A stretch of 64,000 nt of DNA from NCBI GenBank assembly GCA_951799405.1, contig OX637344.1, forward strand, positions 4,960,001-5,024,000. Reading direction: 5' to 3'. The notes beneath the pieces were generated by a model. The model was not told where the DNA came from, searched no databases, and saw only the letters and a program-made list of their open reading frames with translations. The DNA comes from Agapetus fuscipes. Lineage: Eukaryota > Arthropoda > Insecta > Trichoptera > Glossosomatidae. Shown here in pieces: positions 1-10,594 of the stretch; position 1 is the stretch's first letter, and each line of letters opens with the position of its first letter. The translations under genes were made by a program, and so were the position numbers.

Positions 1-252
1 ATGCCGTGAGGTCAGGTTCGAATCCCACCAAAGGTGTCAAAAAGGATTTCCCGTTTTGCTGTTTATTTCAAACTCCAAAGTTAAATACCGGTAAAGTTTA
101 CTCAGTCTTCGCAAAAAATGAGCACCAGCCCCCTCGGGAGCTGGGAATCCCTTACTTCAACTGAAGTGGTTGACCTGTAAAAAGAAACAAGTTATACTTA
201 CCACATGCGAAATCAAGAAATTGTACTATATGTGTAGCTTAGTTGCGTTGCG
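1..252 (+). mobile_element. SINE-B copy, 5' cut by window edge
   Basis: A tRNA-derived SINE. The B box GGTTCGAATCCC is at 16-27, and the body shares the 'ggagctggga' and 'ACTGAAGTGGTTG' blocks with the copies at 45298 and 54333. It ends in the family tail CTTAGTTGCG. Its 3' end lies only about 27 bp before the Nmdar2 exon at 280, so it occupies the end of the intron. The SINE assignment is by comparison with other copies in this window. Confidence 0.75.
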
Positions 253-279
253 TACTGACTATTTTTTGATGTTACACAG
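253..279 (+). promoter_or_regulatory. Nmdar2: Branch point and 3' splice site before Nmdar2 exon
   Basis: A candidate branch point TACTGAC (branch A at 258) is followed by a short T-rich tract and the acceptor ACACAG ending at 279. All acceptor elements fit in the 27 bases between the SINE-B tail and the exon. The acceptor is supported by the reading frame that follows. The branch point is inferred from motif and distance (22 nt). Confidence 0.6.
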
Positions 280-454
280 GAGTCCACTACGACACGTCTT
301 CCACGTCTCTGGTCAACGAGATCACGACCGCCATAAAGGTCTACGCGTACGGTGTGGAGGAGTACGTCAACGACCCGAGGAATCAGCGGGATCCCCTGGC
401 TACGCAGCTAAGTTGCGAGAGCCCCGGGAACTCAAGATGGCCCCTGGGAGACAG
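280..454 (+). CDS. Nmdar2: NMDA receptor subunit 2, internal exon (amino-terminal domain)
   Basis: This exon encodes part of the extracellular amino-terminal domain of the glutamate-gated cation channel subunit GluN2. It is read with the first two bases completing a codon begun in the previous exon (phase 1), then GTC CAC TAC GAC, giving [24 protein letters not shown] and ending [15 protein letters not shown] plus two bases. The acceptor is ttacacag/G and the donor ACAG/gtcagt. The open two-base phase at the end is completed by the exon at 5980, giving D-R-F-F-K across the junction. Base composition is clearly more GC-rich than the flanks, as expected of a conserved exon. I recognise the family from the downstream exons; this part alone is less diagnostic. 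Earlier exons (signal peptide, start) are outside the window. Confidence 0.88.
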
Positions 455-485
455 GTCAGTCCAAATCAAATATCACCCCCTTAGT

Positions 486-712
486 GCTTATTTGTCTTAT
501 GTCCATCAGAGGTAATTTTACATGAACAATGTTTGGTTGTGTACTGCATCGACGTGACTTATGAAAACTGGAAATTTATTTTGAAAATAGTACACATAGC
601 TCTTACATTGTTATGGTTTATGTTTTTTTCTTAGTTCAGATTGTGTACAATGTGTTTTCTACAGACAATGTCATTCAAAGGTCATTTTTGAAACAAATGG
701 TAGATGAGCCAA
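486..712 (+). repeat. MITE-1 copy, degenerate
   Basis: Similar along its whole length to the copies at 39459, 60329 and 63538 (shared blocks near 'ccatcagaggtaatttta', 'aaaactggaaattta' and 'agattgtgtaca'). Its terminal inverted repeats are worn. It lies in the Nmdar2 intron that starts at 455. Confidence 0.6.
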
Positions 713-769
713 ACAAGCACAGCGGGGGGCGACAACATATTTTTCTTCTCAGTATATTTTTTCCCTAGC

Positions 770-935
770 CCTTACCAGAAGTGCCAGGGTTCGATCACCT
801 TCAATGGTGTCAAAAATGATATCCCGTTTCGACTGTTATTTCAAATCCACACGCTAGATGCAACTTATCCGTGGAAATTGCGGCTATAAGTTGCACTTCA
901 TGTGCATCTTAGCTACATTTTTGTTTTGCGTTGTG
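770..935 (+). mobile_element. SINE-B copy, degenerate with internal deletion
   Basis: The B-box region 'gggttcgatcac' is followed by 'atcccgtttcgactgttattt' and a worn tail 'cttagctacattt...gcgtt', in the SINE-B order. The middle third is missing. Confidence 0.5.
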
Positions 936-948
936 GATGTTCCTTGAC

Positions 949-1570
949 TTTTTTTTTTTTGGTGCCAACAGGTTGCCCTAATTACAGTGCACCCTCTCAG
1001 CCATCAACAAGCTGGGAGGAACTCTTTCACCATACTTTTGAAGGTGTCTAAATTATATTGAAATATGTCTATTTTTGACTCGTTAATGAGTTTGACACTC
1101 CGAGTTAAAGGATGCTGTGCCAAGACATCGGTGCGGCTCATTGGTACATGAAAAAGATCATGACCTCGCCCCCGATTATAATAATTTGGTACAAACAATT
1201 TGAAACCCTCCAACAGGTTGGGACTGTCTATTGAACCAATGATGACTTTATAAGTGAGTACCATCAGGGTCCCATTGCGCCTAGTTTCTAAGCTCCTGAA
1301 GCCAGTTTCTTGAAGCAGGTCCTCATGGTGCATGAACTGAGGGTAATTTGCCTGCGTTCTCATGAGGAGGTACCTCAGGAACTTCATCTGGAGCTGTTCT
1401 AACATATTCATGTACTTCCGCTGATGAGGTGTCCACACCTCAACAGCGTACTCTAATTTAGATCGAACGACGCAGCTGAAGACATCCGCCATCGCCCTGG
1501 GCTCTGTAAACTGTTTACAGAGTCTAATAACAAAACCCAGAAGCCGATCGTCGTCAATCGCGTCATATGG
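949..1570 (-). pseudogene. 3' end of a CR1/Jockey-type LINE (reverse transcriptase tail)
   Basis: Read on the minus strand, 1570 to 1004 encodes the C-terminal part of a non-LTR reverse transcriptase, with LLGFVIRLCKQFTEP then VRSKLEYAVEVWTPHQ and QMKFLRYL, the usual post-catalytic 'thumb' region. It ends LPAC-stop at 1004. A short 3' UTR follows and then a poly-A run (T-run 949-960 on +). The catalytic domain is missing, so this is a 5'-truncated copy. A second, more damaged copy of the same family is at 46850-47100 on the + strand and shares the motif GHDLFHVP and the same 3' terminus. Confidence 0.8.
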
Positions 1571-1577
1571 TCTGAGA

Positions 1578-1735
1578 ACTTATAGGTTGGTATGAGGCTG
1601 ACCACCCATACTGCAAAAAAAGATTCACTATGCCAATATCACACCTGTGTCAGGGAAGGTCGGCAAGAGTTGCACTGCTTATGTTTATTTGAATTTTTGG
1701 ATTTCATGTGTAAGTGCAAACTAAAGGTGTATTTT
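1578..1735 (+). repeat. SINE-A copy, 3' truncated
   Basis: Begins at ACTTATAGGTTGGTATGAGG and runs through the AGGGAAGGTCGGCAAGAG block. The GATTA tail is absent. Confidence 0.7.
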
Positions 1736-1739
1736 ATCA

Positions 1740-2404
1740 CAAGTCATTTAGTTTTAGAGTCATGGGCACGCCTCTGATCTGGAGGTTCTTGTTTTTTCGT
1801 GCTGTTGATTTTTCCGTGAGTGGTTAGCAGATTTTTTTTTAATCGATGCTCTATAGTCTATAGAGCAAAAAAATTCTTCCGCCATTTTTGGCGAACGCGT
1901 TTCTGACATGTTCATGAGCGTTGACTTCCTCGCTATGTGGGGAGCGGCACATATTTATGATTGCCATCCTAGGAGGACCGCTAAGCGTAACTGTTATGAC
2001 CGTACTGACCATAATTCCCTACCGTACTTTGGTAACCGTAATTACGCTAGAAATACGGTTGGACTAGGCTAGTTTATATTCATTTTATGCTAATCTAAAG
2101 CAGAATATTAGTAATTTGAATATCAAGTCTATTTTGGTACATAAAAACACAGATGACCGCAATTTTCCGTGTGGTATGGAAAAATTCATTAGCTTAATTT
2201 TTTTTTTTTTTTTTTGCAGTAAACCTCCCCAATTTAGTTTCTCACAAAGTTGTTACGTTTTGTAGAATTTTTTATTCCGTTTTGCCGTTTCATTACTTCT
2301 TAGCGTTTCTTTATTTTTTTTTTAAGATAATTTTTACTCCTTACATGTTAAATTAAGCTTTTTAAAGAAAAATGGTCAGAACTTATTTTGGCTTACTAGA
2401 TCTT
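1740..2404. other. Unassigned AT-rich intron sequence
   Basis: I see no ORF or repeat match here other than homopolymer T runs near 2200-2215. Confidence 0.4.
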
Positions 2405-4980
2405 TATCTAAATCTAAGTTGCAAAGATAAATTAACATTTAAAAAGTCATATTAAATGCACGCCCACAAACAGACATGTCTAATAAGGAGGGCCGATTTT
2501 TTTTTTTTGGATAATAATCATCTAATAGTAAGAATATGTTGCCAAAAGAAGTTCAAATTACGTATGTAAAATCAAATTCCGTATAAGTATTAATCATCTG
2601 TCTCCAAATCGGCCTCAAAGTTTCGAAAAAATGCCATTTTTATCATTTTTCATGAGGGCTAATAATACAATAAGGAATTGAGATTTTACGGTAATTTCTA
2701 TATTTTTGTGCATAAAATTTAGTAATGCGCACCAATAGTACAAATAAACAAGTTATTTTTTCACTAAATAAGCAGTAGGAGGGGTAGAGAGAGCGTCGAA
2801 TTTCACTATTTTGCAAAGAATTTGTGACCGCGCGTTGTCACTATGAGTTGAATACGAAACTTATTTCAATGCCCTGTGACTGGTAAAATTTGTTTTATTT
2901 TTTTAGAAAGCATGAAGTGTCATGAAATGTATCTTTTAATGCAGTAATGTAACTGCACAACTGGACAAGAAATGTTTTGAAAATCACGAAAAAACGCCAA
3001 AATCTCCAAAAACAACTGATATTGTTTAAAAAAAACCCACCCAAGACTGTTGAGCTTATGATCAAGATGATGAATCATGTGCTGTTTTACATTTATTGTT
3101 TTAATTTATCGTCCTGTAAAGAAATAAATCAATGCGCCTTTCATAGAGATTGCAGAGTGTTCGCACAAGAGTGAAGCTTCCTAACTGACTAGCAAACATC
3201 AGGGAAATAGATTATTGGAAATAGGTACAGCCATAGTCGTTATAAAGTAACAAAGAAATCATAGAAAAAAGAATCTACGTAAAAAAGCTTAGATAATCGA
3301 ACCAAAATACATTGATGGTAAAAGAACACGCCTAAATCTTAAAATAACATAAAACACCATCATCATTGAGTATGTATATCTCCACAGCCAGTCTCACAAG
3401 AATCATTTCCAAAGCTGCATCGCCAACTTTTCAAAAAAGGCTTACTGGATGTTTCTACATTGGCAAAAACTTTCTACAGGTATTGAGTTTTGGGAAAAGT
3501 GGCAGCACTCATAACTTCAGAAGTTCTGCATGGTATCAAATGTGAAACATTCAATTAGTTTTCAAAAAAACCTTTAATACCCATTATGATTTATTCGCAC
3601 AAGATTTAAGTACAGATCAATTATATCTATACAAGTTTGTCGTAGAAAACATAAACTTAGCCCATAAAACTCCAGGAAAAAAATCCTATGCTTGGTGGAT
3701 TCCGCGAGCTATAGAGCTTAGGATCCCTTAAAAAACTTATAAATTTGGAAAATTATGTTGTTCAAGCATACGCTTTAGCTTGATTTATAATAATATGTCT
3801 TATTTTTTTAGCAGTAACCTTCTTAAGGTACATACATATACTCAAAAAGAATGATTACTTTTCAGTTTAACTATGTTCAGTTACATTTATGATATTTGTA
3901 AGTGCTATCCTATTGCAAAGATGGTTTCCGACATTTATCGAAGTTTATTTAAATTAAAAATATTCATCAGGAGAACCTAAAATGATAATTGATTCCGCCA
4001 AGTGAAAAAATAGTTGCTTTGCTCATTCAGAAAATTTACTGATAGCGAAGTTACGAATCTTCACAAACACCTAAGTGAACTCCTCGCAGATACACGTAAG
4101 ATTCTAAAAATTCTTATCATGCAAGGTGGGAAAATTGACTCTTACAAGTTCCATGAATTAACTTTGTTGTTGCAACTTACTGTGGTATTACAAATTGGCA
4201 GAAAAATACATCTGAACCACTAACATCTCAAAAGACATCTGATGGAGATCTCATTTTTTTTCACAGCACACGGTGGGCAAATGGATTTATCTCATCTGCG
4301 TTTATCATACGAAAACTTGCAAAATGTCTTTGAAGAACAGCACAAAAGTCTCTGCAACGTTTTTTTTTAAATCAACATTAGAAAAAAATATTTTACCTAA
4401 AATAACGTCTCGCAGTGTCAGGCCAAAATTCGAAAAAAAAACGGATTTTTTACGTTATCAATAACAAAATTTTATTTTCTGTAATTTGCTTTTTTCTCTC
4501 AAATGTGTTATTTTATACCTAAAACATTTGTTTTACATGAGAAATAAAATTCAAAAATCGGGTTTAAGGTCAGTATGTAAAAATATTTTTTTTGTGTTTT
4601 TTTTCAATTTCTCATTATTTCAATGTCGATTTGGAGACAAAAGTTGTTGTTTGATTCTAATGAAACTTTCTGTACAATAAAATTACGTCATTTAGCAACA
4701 TAATTTCACTCTTAGATTAAAATTCAGCGTAATTTTTTTTTTCCCATACATCAGTGGCCCTCCTTAATGTCTAAGCTTGCATTTACACATGCCGCATGTG
4801 GACTTGCAACATAAAAAAAAAAGTTAATAAATCCACCCTTAAAAATATAAAAAAAACAATCTTAAATAAACATAAGCCCGGCAACTTTTGCCGATCTTCC
4901 CTGAAACAGGATTGACATTACCAAAGTGAACCATTTTTTACAGTTTTAGCTTCATACCAACCTATAAGTCAAGGAACTTT
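2405..4980 (-). repeat. SINE-A copy split by a 2.3-kb DNA transposon
   Basis: The two parts, 2405-2483 and 4775-4980, together make one minus-strand SINE-A. The 3' tail and CTAAGTTGCAAAGATA block is at the left and 'accaacctataagtcaagg' at the right. The transposon at 2484-4766 sits between them and duplicated ATGTCTAA, so the transposon arrived after the SINE. Confidence 0.8.
2484..4766. mobile_element. hAT-like DNA transposon, degenerate, with perfect TIRs and 8-bp TSD
   Basis: The ends are perfect 11-bp inverted repeats TAAGGAGGGCC (2484-2494) and GGCCCTCCTTA (4756-4766). They are flanked by the direct repeat ATGTCTAA at 2476-2483 and 4767-4774. An 8-bp duplication fits the hAT superfamily; P elements also make 8 bp. 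The subterminal regions are also related, with 'gtctccaaatcg' near 2602 and its complement near 4627. The interior has broken open frames on the + strand (for example 4014-4223, with TNLHKHLSELLADTRKI) that look like former coding sequence, but I cannot match them to a transposase. At 2283 bp it is long enough for an autonomous ancestor. Confidence 0.8.
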
Positions 4981-5065
4981 CATTTATAGTACATCCATAA
5001 AATGTTTTGTTTCATTCGCGTTGTGATTTTTTATATAATCTTTGTGTTACTCGTATTCCTTGACT

Positions 5066-5309
5066 TATAGGTTGGTATGAGGCTGACCACCCATACTGTG
5101 GAAGATAGTTCACTTTGCCAATGTCACCCCTGTTTCAGGGAATGTCGGCAAGAGTTGTAGGGCTTATGTTCATTTAAGGTTTGGATTTTATTTGTAGGTT
5201 CACAATCAGCATATTTTGTAAGCGCGAACTACACGTGTTTGTTTGTGGGCATACATCTGAGAGCTTTGAATGAATATATCCTTGCAACTTATATTATAGA
5301 TTATAGATA
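5066..5309 (+). repeat. SINE-A copy, near full length
   Basis: Runs from CCTTGACTTATAGGTTGG to the GATTATAGATAG tail. It shares even the upstream bases ACTCGTATT with the copies at 36789 and 11662, so these three belong to one young subgroup. A hAT element is inserted in its tail. Confidence 0.85.
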
Positions 5310-5317
5310 GTGTAAAG

Positions 5318-5872
5318 CAGGGGTCTTCAACTTTTTTTAGTGCAAGGGCCAAACACCGATTTCACATCGTCCGAAGGGCCACAACTTTTCACGACACTTT
5401 ACCACCTTATCAATAAAATAAAAGACATACGTCATTTCAAATTTCAATAATCTTTATTGGTTAATTAAAGTCAATCTTAATTGATTAATTAAAGTCAATC
5501 ATTGTTTATTTTTTACAAGTTTGTCAATATTTGTTTTCATTTTTGTGGTTGCAACCCGCAGACTACCTTCCAGATGTGCATCTGTAATTCTCGACCATGT
5601 TGTCGATTTCACATACTTCATACGAGAAAACAGCTGCTCACACACATATGTGCTCCCAAACAATGAAATCATTTTATGGCATTTTTTCACTCATATGTTT
5701 GAAAAAGTGACATTGCGAATGCTGAGGATTGCGAGTCGTATATTACTCGTATGTATATTTCGCATATCACCGGGCGCGATATTTTATTTTTTTAGCCTCT
5801 GGTGGCCGCGGGCCGCAAGAAATTAGCTGGCGGGCCACATGAGGCCCGAGGGCCGCGGGTTGAAGACCTTAG
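5318..5872. mobile_element. Non-autonomous hAT element with 8-bp TSD
   Basis: The ends are CAGGGGTCTTCAAC (5318-5331) and GTTGAAGACCTTAG (5859-5872), imperfect inverted repeats. The direct repeat GTGTAAAG flanks it at 5310-5317 and 5873-5880. The subterminal GGGCCACA/GGGCCGC motifs are typical of Charlie-like hATs. It keeps only the 3' end of a transposase (see 5499-5690). It landed in the tail of the SINE-A at 5066. Confidence 0.88.
5499..5690 (-). pseudogene. hAT transposase C-terminal dimerisation domain fragment
   Basis: The 63-codon open frame contains STYVCEQLFSRMKYVKS followed by SRITDAHLEGSLRVATTK. This is the hAT C-terminal dimerisation signature: a cysteine/glutamate/phenylalanine block, then a leucine-rich helix ending in RVA. 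It resembles the GTF2IRD2/ZBED-type domesticated relatives. There is no catalytic core, so it is not functional alone. The leading codon is not an ATG. Confidence 0.8.
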
Positions 5873-5979
5873 GTGTAAAGGATTATATTTGTTTTTTTAC
5901 ACAATTTTTTGTTGTGTGTTTAACAGCATCTTAAAATAGTTTCTTTTGGAATTTACGCAAACGTTTTTTTTTTGTGCAG

Positions 5980-6127
5980 GTTCTTCAAGTACCTCAGGAA
6001 CGTTTCCGTGGAAGGGGAGCAAGGAAAGCCTAATCTGGAGTTTACAGCCGATGGTGATCTCAAGGCCGCAGAATTGAAGATCATGAACCTGAGACCCGGG
6101 CTCTCCAAGCAACTCGTGTGGGAAGAG
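5980..6127 (+). CDS. Nmdar2: NMDA receptor subunit 2, internal exon (end of amino-terminal domain)
   Basis: The first base completes the split arginine codon from the exon ending at 454. Then 49 codons follow: [36 protein letters not shown] and LVWEE. The acceptor is a T-rich tract plus gtgcag/G and the donor GAG/gtgaga, so the intron after it is phase 0. The FTADGDL..AELKI.N segment is conserved in GluN2-type receptors just before the ligand-binding domain. The preceding intron is 5525 bp and holds two DNA transposons and several SINEs. Confidence 0.92.
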
Positions 6128-6424
6128 GTGAGACAAGTCTTCTTTTTTTCTGTCTCAATCCTAAGATAGGTTAACATCAATGGACATCAATCTATTTGAC
6201 CTATCTCTGGCAATTTCTTTGAGCTCTTTGTAGGTGGGGCAAGCACGTATTTGCCAATAAATTCTGTGGACACATCGACAGCTTTCTGTACAAATTAAAA
6301 ATGATATGAATTATAATACATGGCTAGAAGGGATTTAGAAGGTTCTTTTAATTATTTTTTGTCAACAGCTTAAGGTTTTGTTTATTGACATTGTGAAGAT
6401 TCATTTGAAATTAATAATTTAAAA

Positions 6425-6590
6425 ATAAAACACAAAGTTTTCTTCACGAGTTGATTTATAACCTCGAGCGCTTTGATGTTATCGCATCATTACACACAGG
6501 ATGTGTTCTCCTGATAATGGTGGGATAACTTTGAAAGTGCTCGAGGGAATAAATTAACTCGTCGTATTTTATTTTGACATCATTTATTTA
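6425..6590 (+). repeat. P1 Penelope-like repeat with hammerhead core
   Basis: Imperfect inverted arms ('cttcacgagttgatttata' on the left, 'aaattaactcgtcgtatttt' on the right) flank a hammerhead-like core. The same arms occur at 18505, 19140 and 23345. Confidence 0.65.
6508..6545 (+). ncRNA. Hammerhead-like ribozyme, P1 type, G8A variant
   Basis: Stem I CTC (6508-6510) pairs with GAG (6543-6545). The core is CTGATAA and the GAAA is at 6533-6536. AGTGCT then C17 precedes GAG. Canonical cores read CUGANGA; here G8, the catalytic general base, is A, so it is probably inactive. Confidence 0.55.
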
Positions 6591-8449
6591 TACTTTATTT
6601 TGTTTATTTTAAACGTAAAAAATCATTTCTAATATTTTTAGTCTTTGTTTTGTTTTATTTCTCTAACATTACCTTGTTTTATCTGCCAGAATATTTTCAA
6701 ATTTCTTTTATTAAAATTGTCTTCACCAGTTTTTTTTATTAACAGTGTAAATATTCAAAAAATATAGGAAAAATAATTAACGCATGACCCAATTCGTGGC
6801 TTTTTAAACAGAAAACGAAAACTTGGTTAATTTAAGCGATAACGTTATATGCAAATTAAATACATACATCATATTTTATGGGCTCTATAAACCATCGATC
6901 GGTTCAACATCTATCTATAAATTAACTTATTCCAAAAAGATATCAACGCTTAGAGAAACGCGTGGTATGATTTTTAATTTTACACTCCCCGAACCAAAAG
7001 TATAAAACGTCATTTTCAAACACTACCAAAAAGTTTAGTTAAAATATACAGAAACTGATACAGCGTTGCTAAAGAGCGTTTAAGTTTTTTAAAGATTTTT
7101 TTTTTTTTTAACGTAAAGTTTTATTCTTGGAGTTGTTATTTTTTCTTCTCGTTTGTCTTCTTCTCTTGAGAGCCAGCACGTACAGAGACAAAAGTTCTTG
7201 AGAAAGTGAATAATAATATATAAGAACAGTGGTAATTATTATTTTTATTATTATTGTTATTGTTATTCTCGAGCTGTGTTGTATTTTTATACAAAAATGG
7301 GAAACGTGCGGGAAGTTTTAATTAAAATATGAGGAAACAAAGCAGAGCTGGAAACTGGCCTGGCCGAGGTCTGGTGCCTTGTTTGCATGAATAACTATGA
7401 CCAGTCATAAATCGTGATAAAGTAAACTGCATATTTGCCAAAAATAGTATAATATATGATTTGTTTAATCCCCAAAGGAGCGCAGTATAGGAAATCAGAT
7501 TTTGAAAGCTTAAGGCTCCATTAAAAAAATCATTAAAATTCAGAATTTATTAAGCCCATTTTCATGATTCTAGATCATCCCAGAAGCGCTTGTTCATCCA
7601 TGTTCTTGAAACCTACAAGACTACTTCTTATATAAAGGTGAATCTCTAGATTTTTAGATTGAGAGAGATCTTCTTTCATGTGGTTCTCCCTGTCGATCGC
7701 GCGCAGCTTCTGATATAGTCGAAGACATAAGATACATAATTATTTTCTCACTCGAGATTAAAGAAGCACTGAACATCACACAAGGGTGTTGTTATATGGT
7801 GAGTAGGTTGGTATGGACAAGACTTATTTTTTTATTTAACAAATATTTACAGGACTGACAGCGAAACACCATAGCGTCACAATACACATAACATTACAGA
7901 CATAATAGAACAATACACAGATACATTAATCTACGTATCCATACGTCGTTCTAATATACATACAGACTCTGATAGTAAGCGATCCAGTAAATATATCCAG
8001 GTGTGGGGCTGAGATATATGGCCATAAATGGTTACAGGAGTAAGGAATTGAATAGCCTGTGACCCATAGACAAAAATAGCTACCTACAATTTGCTCAAAC
8101 AAAAGAAGTACTTTGAGTAAAATTCTCTCAATTTCTTATCATTCCACTGTTAAAAACAGCATCTTGAAGCAAAGCCTTTCACCGAATTATTTTTACATTT
8201 TTTTTCGTAACTGGCATATTTATTATAGTGTGAAAAAGGCACACAATCCGCAAGGGCCGTAACTCTAGAGAATGGAGAGAGTTGTATGAACACCAAGAGA
8301 GGGATGAAGTGGTGGACAGCACACCGAGCTATCTGCGTTCAAACTCAAGAAAAGAGTTTCACCAAAAACCTACAGCAACTAACACGCTCACTAGAGACGC
8401 TCTTTTAGTTTTAATACATTTTTTAAAAACGCTATGATAAAATTTAAAA
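6591..8449. other. Unassigned AT-rich intron sequence
   Basis: Within the 4127-bp Nmdar2 intron 6128-10254. I see no gene or repeat I can name, only poly-T tracts. Confidence 0.35.
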
Positions 8450-8570
8450 CGGATGTTTTATACTTTGGATGAAAATGGGGAAAGAAGAGGAAAGGGGAAG
8501 AAAGGAGAAGATAGTGGATCTACGAGGAGGTGGGGGGGGAGGGGGAGGGAAAAACGTACAGAAACTAAAA
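8450..8570 (+). repeat. Purine-rich repeat, copy 1, with G runs
   Basis: A GA-rich segment following 'gttttatactttggatgaaaa'. It ends in runs of G at 8531-8549 able to form a G-quadruplex on the + strand. It is related to 9205-9310. Confidence 0.5.
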
Positions 8571-8606
8571 ATCTCACTGGAGACGCTGTTATAGTTTCAA
8601 TATACA

Positions 8607-8903
8607 ACGCAACTAAGCTTCACATAAAGGGTAACTTCTTGCCTAAGTTATCCTCTAATATGGCGATCCGGGACCTATTTATTTTTACGGGTAAGGGGGC
8701 CGGCCTCACACCAATCACTTCAGTTGAAGTGAGGGTTTCCAAGCTCCCAAGTTGGTTCTCATTTCTTGTGAAGGCTGAGTACAACTCCCTGGTATTTATT
8801 TTTGGTTTTGAAGTAAGCACTGAAACGGGAAATCATTTCTTACACCTGCGGTGGGGATCGAACCCTTGCTCTCGTCATGGAATGCAAGCATTCTATCACC
8901 TGG
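8607..8903 (-). mobile_element. SINE-B copy, nearly complete
   Basis: On the minus strand it runs from the tRNA-like head (GGAATGCAAGCATTCTATCA and GATCGAACCC on +) to the tail (complement of CGCAACTAAGC on +). It abuts a truncated SINE-A at 8908. Confidence 0.8.
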
Positions 8904-8907
8904 AATA

Positions 8908-9003
8908 TTTTGCCGTCCTTCCCTGCAACAGGGATGACATTGGCAAAGCGAAACATTTTCTACAGCATGAGTGGTCAGTCGCATACCAACCTATAAGTCA
9001 AGG
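8908..9003 (-). repeat. SINE-A 5' part
   Basis: Minus-strand 5' half only, from 'ccgtccttccctgcaacaggg' to 'accaacctataagtcaagg' on the + strand. Confidence 0.75.
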
Positions 9004-9204
9004 AACATACACAACAAAGCATAAAACTCTTATTCACATACACAACAAATTACATTTTTAAAATCAACAAATATTAATGTGTATGGACATAAAAAAAAAA
9101 AACATAATACGAAATTCTAAATAAAAAAAACCCTAGTCCTAGCCGCCAACTTTACAGATCAACCACCATTGCCGCTTTTTGGTAAACGCTTTCAATGAGT
9201 TTGA

Positions 9205-9310
9205 GTGGAACTTTTTACACTTTGTTTGAAAATGAGGAAAGAAGCGAAAAGGGGACGAAAGGGGTGGTTAGGGTGTAAGTATGAGTGGGGGTAGGGGGGG
9301 GACGGATCTG
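9205..9310 (+). repeat. Purine-rich repeat, copy 2
   Basis: Matches 8450-8570 in order ('ttttacactttg', 'gaaaatgaggaaagaagcg', G-rich end). It may be a worn fragment of an unidentified element. Confidence 0.45.
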
Positions 9311-9628
9311 AGGAAATAGTTTCCGTGCCTTGCAAATTCCTCAGGCAGTGGTTGTCAACCAGCTTGGGCGTAAGCTGTCGCCTTTCTGCCTAACTTTGTG
9401 GCGCGTTGCTGGCGCTCTTTGTGAATTATTATGTGCAGATAGGTTATGTAATTATGCTAGTAAAGTATTCGTCAAAGGAGCCGCTCTCGGGAGTATTACT
9501 AGTATGTTAAATATTAAGACGTCCATATAATGCAAGCTCAGTGCTCAAAGAATAAAATATGATGTAAACTCCCCTCGACCGTGTCTACATATAATCTAAG
9601 TTGCAAATATATCGTAACATTCTAAACT

Positions 9629-9867
9629 CATGGTATGAGGTTGACCACCCATACTGTAAAAAAATGTTTCACTTTGCCAATGTCACCCCAGGGAAGGTCG
9701 GCAAAAGTTGCAGGGTTTATGTTCACTTTAAGTTTGGATTTTAATTTGTAAGTACACATTCAGCATTTGTAAGCGCGAACTACACGTGTATGTTTATCAT
9801 GCATTTGATATGAGCTTTAAATGTTAATATGGATCTTTGCAATTTAGATTATAGATTATAGATAAGA
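9629..9867 (+). repeat. SINE-A copy
   Basis: Starts at GGTATGAGGTTGACCACCCA and ends in GATTATAGATTATAGATA. A deletion of about 10 bp removes 'ctgtttca' of the consensus. Confidence 0.8.
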
Positions 9868-10254
9868 GTGATATTTAAATTCTCCCTTATTTAAAAATCA
9901 GGGTTATTCTCAACTAATTTGATCCATAGCTCATCGATTAGATCATAATTTTTCTGTATGGAAAACTCATGTTATGACGATTGTTTATTTATTTTTATTT
10001 TCTACATGATACTCTCAAGCAATGATACACTCAAGCAACACCTCTGCGGCACCCTTCCAGGGTGACATAGACCCCCAAGACTTTCAAGAATTGGGGAGCC
10101 TCCCGCACAGGATTCCTTAAAAAAAAAACGCCATTTTTTGTGAATAGCACCGTTAGTATTTAGAAATCTAATATCAGTCAACATTGATTGGCTCCATCTA
10201 TCCAAACCATCTCATTCCAAAACCCAATTAAATTTTGTAATATTTCCTTGTTAG

Positions 10255-10484
10255 ATTGGAGTTTGGAAATCCTGGCAGCGCGAGGGTCTGGACATTAAAG
10301 ACATAGTCTGGCCTGGGAACTCCCACACGCCTCCTCAAGGAGTACCAGAGAAGTTCCATCTGAAGATCACCTTCCTGGAGGAGCCGCCTTACATCCATCT
10401 CGCGCCTCCAGATCCTGTCACCGGAAAGTGTTCGCTGGACCGAGGAGTTCTCTGCAGAGTAGCAACAGACCACGACATGGCTGA
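10255..10484 (+). CDS. Nmdar2: NMDA receptor subunit 2, exon encoding start of ligand-binding domain S1
   Basis: 76 codons in phase with the previous exon: [20 protein letters not shown], then [20 protein letters not shown] and [20 protein letters not shown], ending [10 protein letters not shown] plus two bases. The acceptor is ccttgttag/A and the donor GA/gtgagt. [15 protein letters not shown] marks entry into the S1 half of the glutamate-binding clamshell. LEE.PY and the DPV.GKC..DRGV.C cysteine pair are GluN2 signatures. This is the most diagnostic of the three exons. The following intron is phase 2, and I find no continuation in the remaining 53.5 kb. Confidence 0.95.
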
Positions 10485-10594
10485 GTGAGTACCATGCTTT
10501 ATTTTACATTAGCAGTCCTTAAATGTAGTCCGATTAACATCAAACTTCATGCGATATTTTGAAAGCGTTTTTAAAAATACTAAACTGAAGAGTG

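Noticed and set aside
5897..6180. ORFs antisense to the 5980-6127 exon
   Set aside because: Shadows of the Nmdar2 exon, without motifs.
8453..9061. 202-codon + strand ORF
   Set aside because: It runs through a purine-rich repeat, an antisense SINE-B and an antisense SINE-A; composition and overlap show chance openness.
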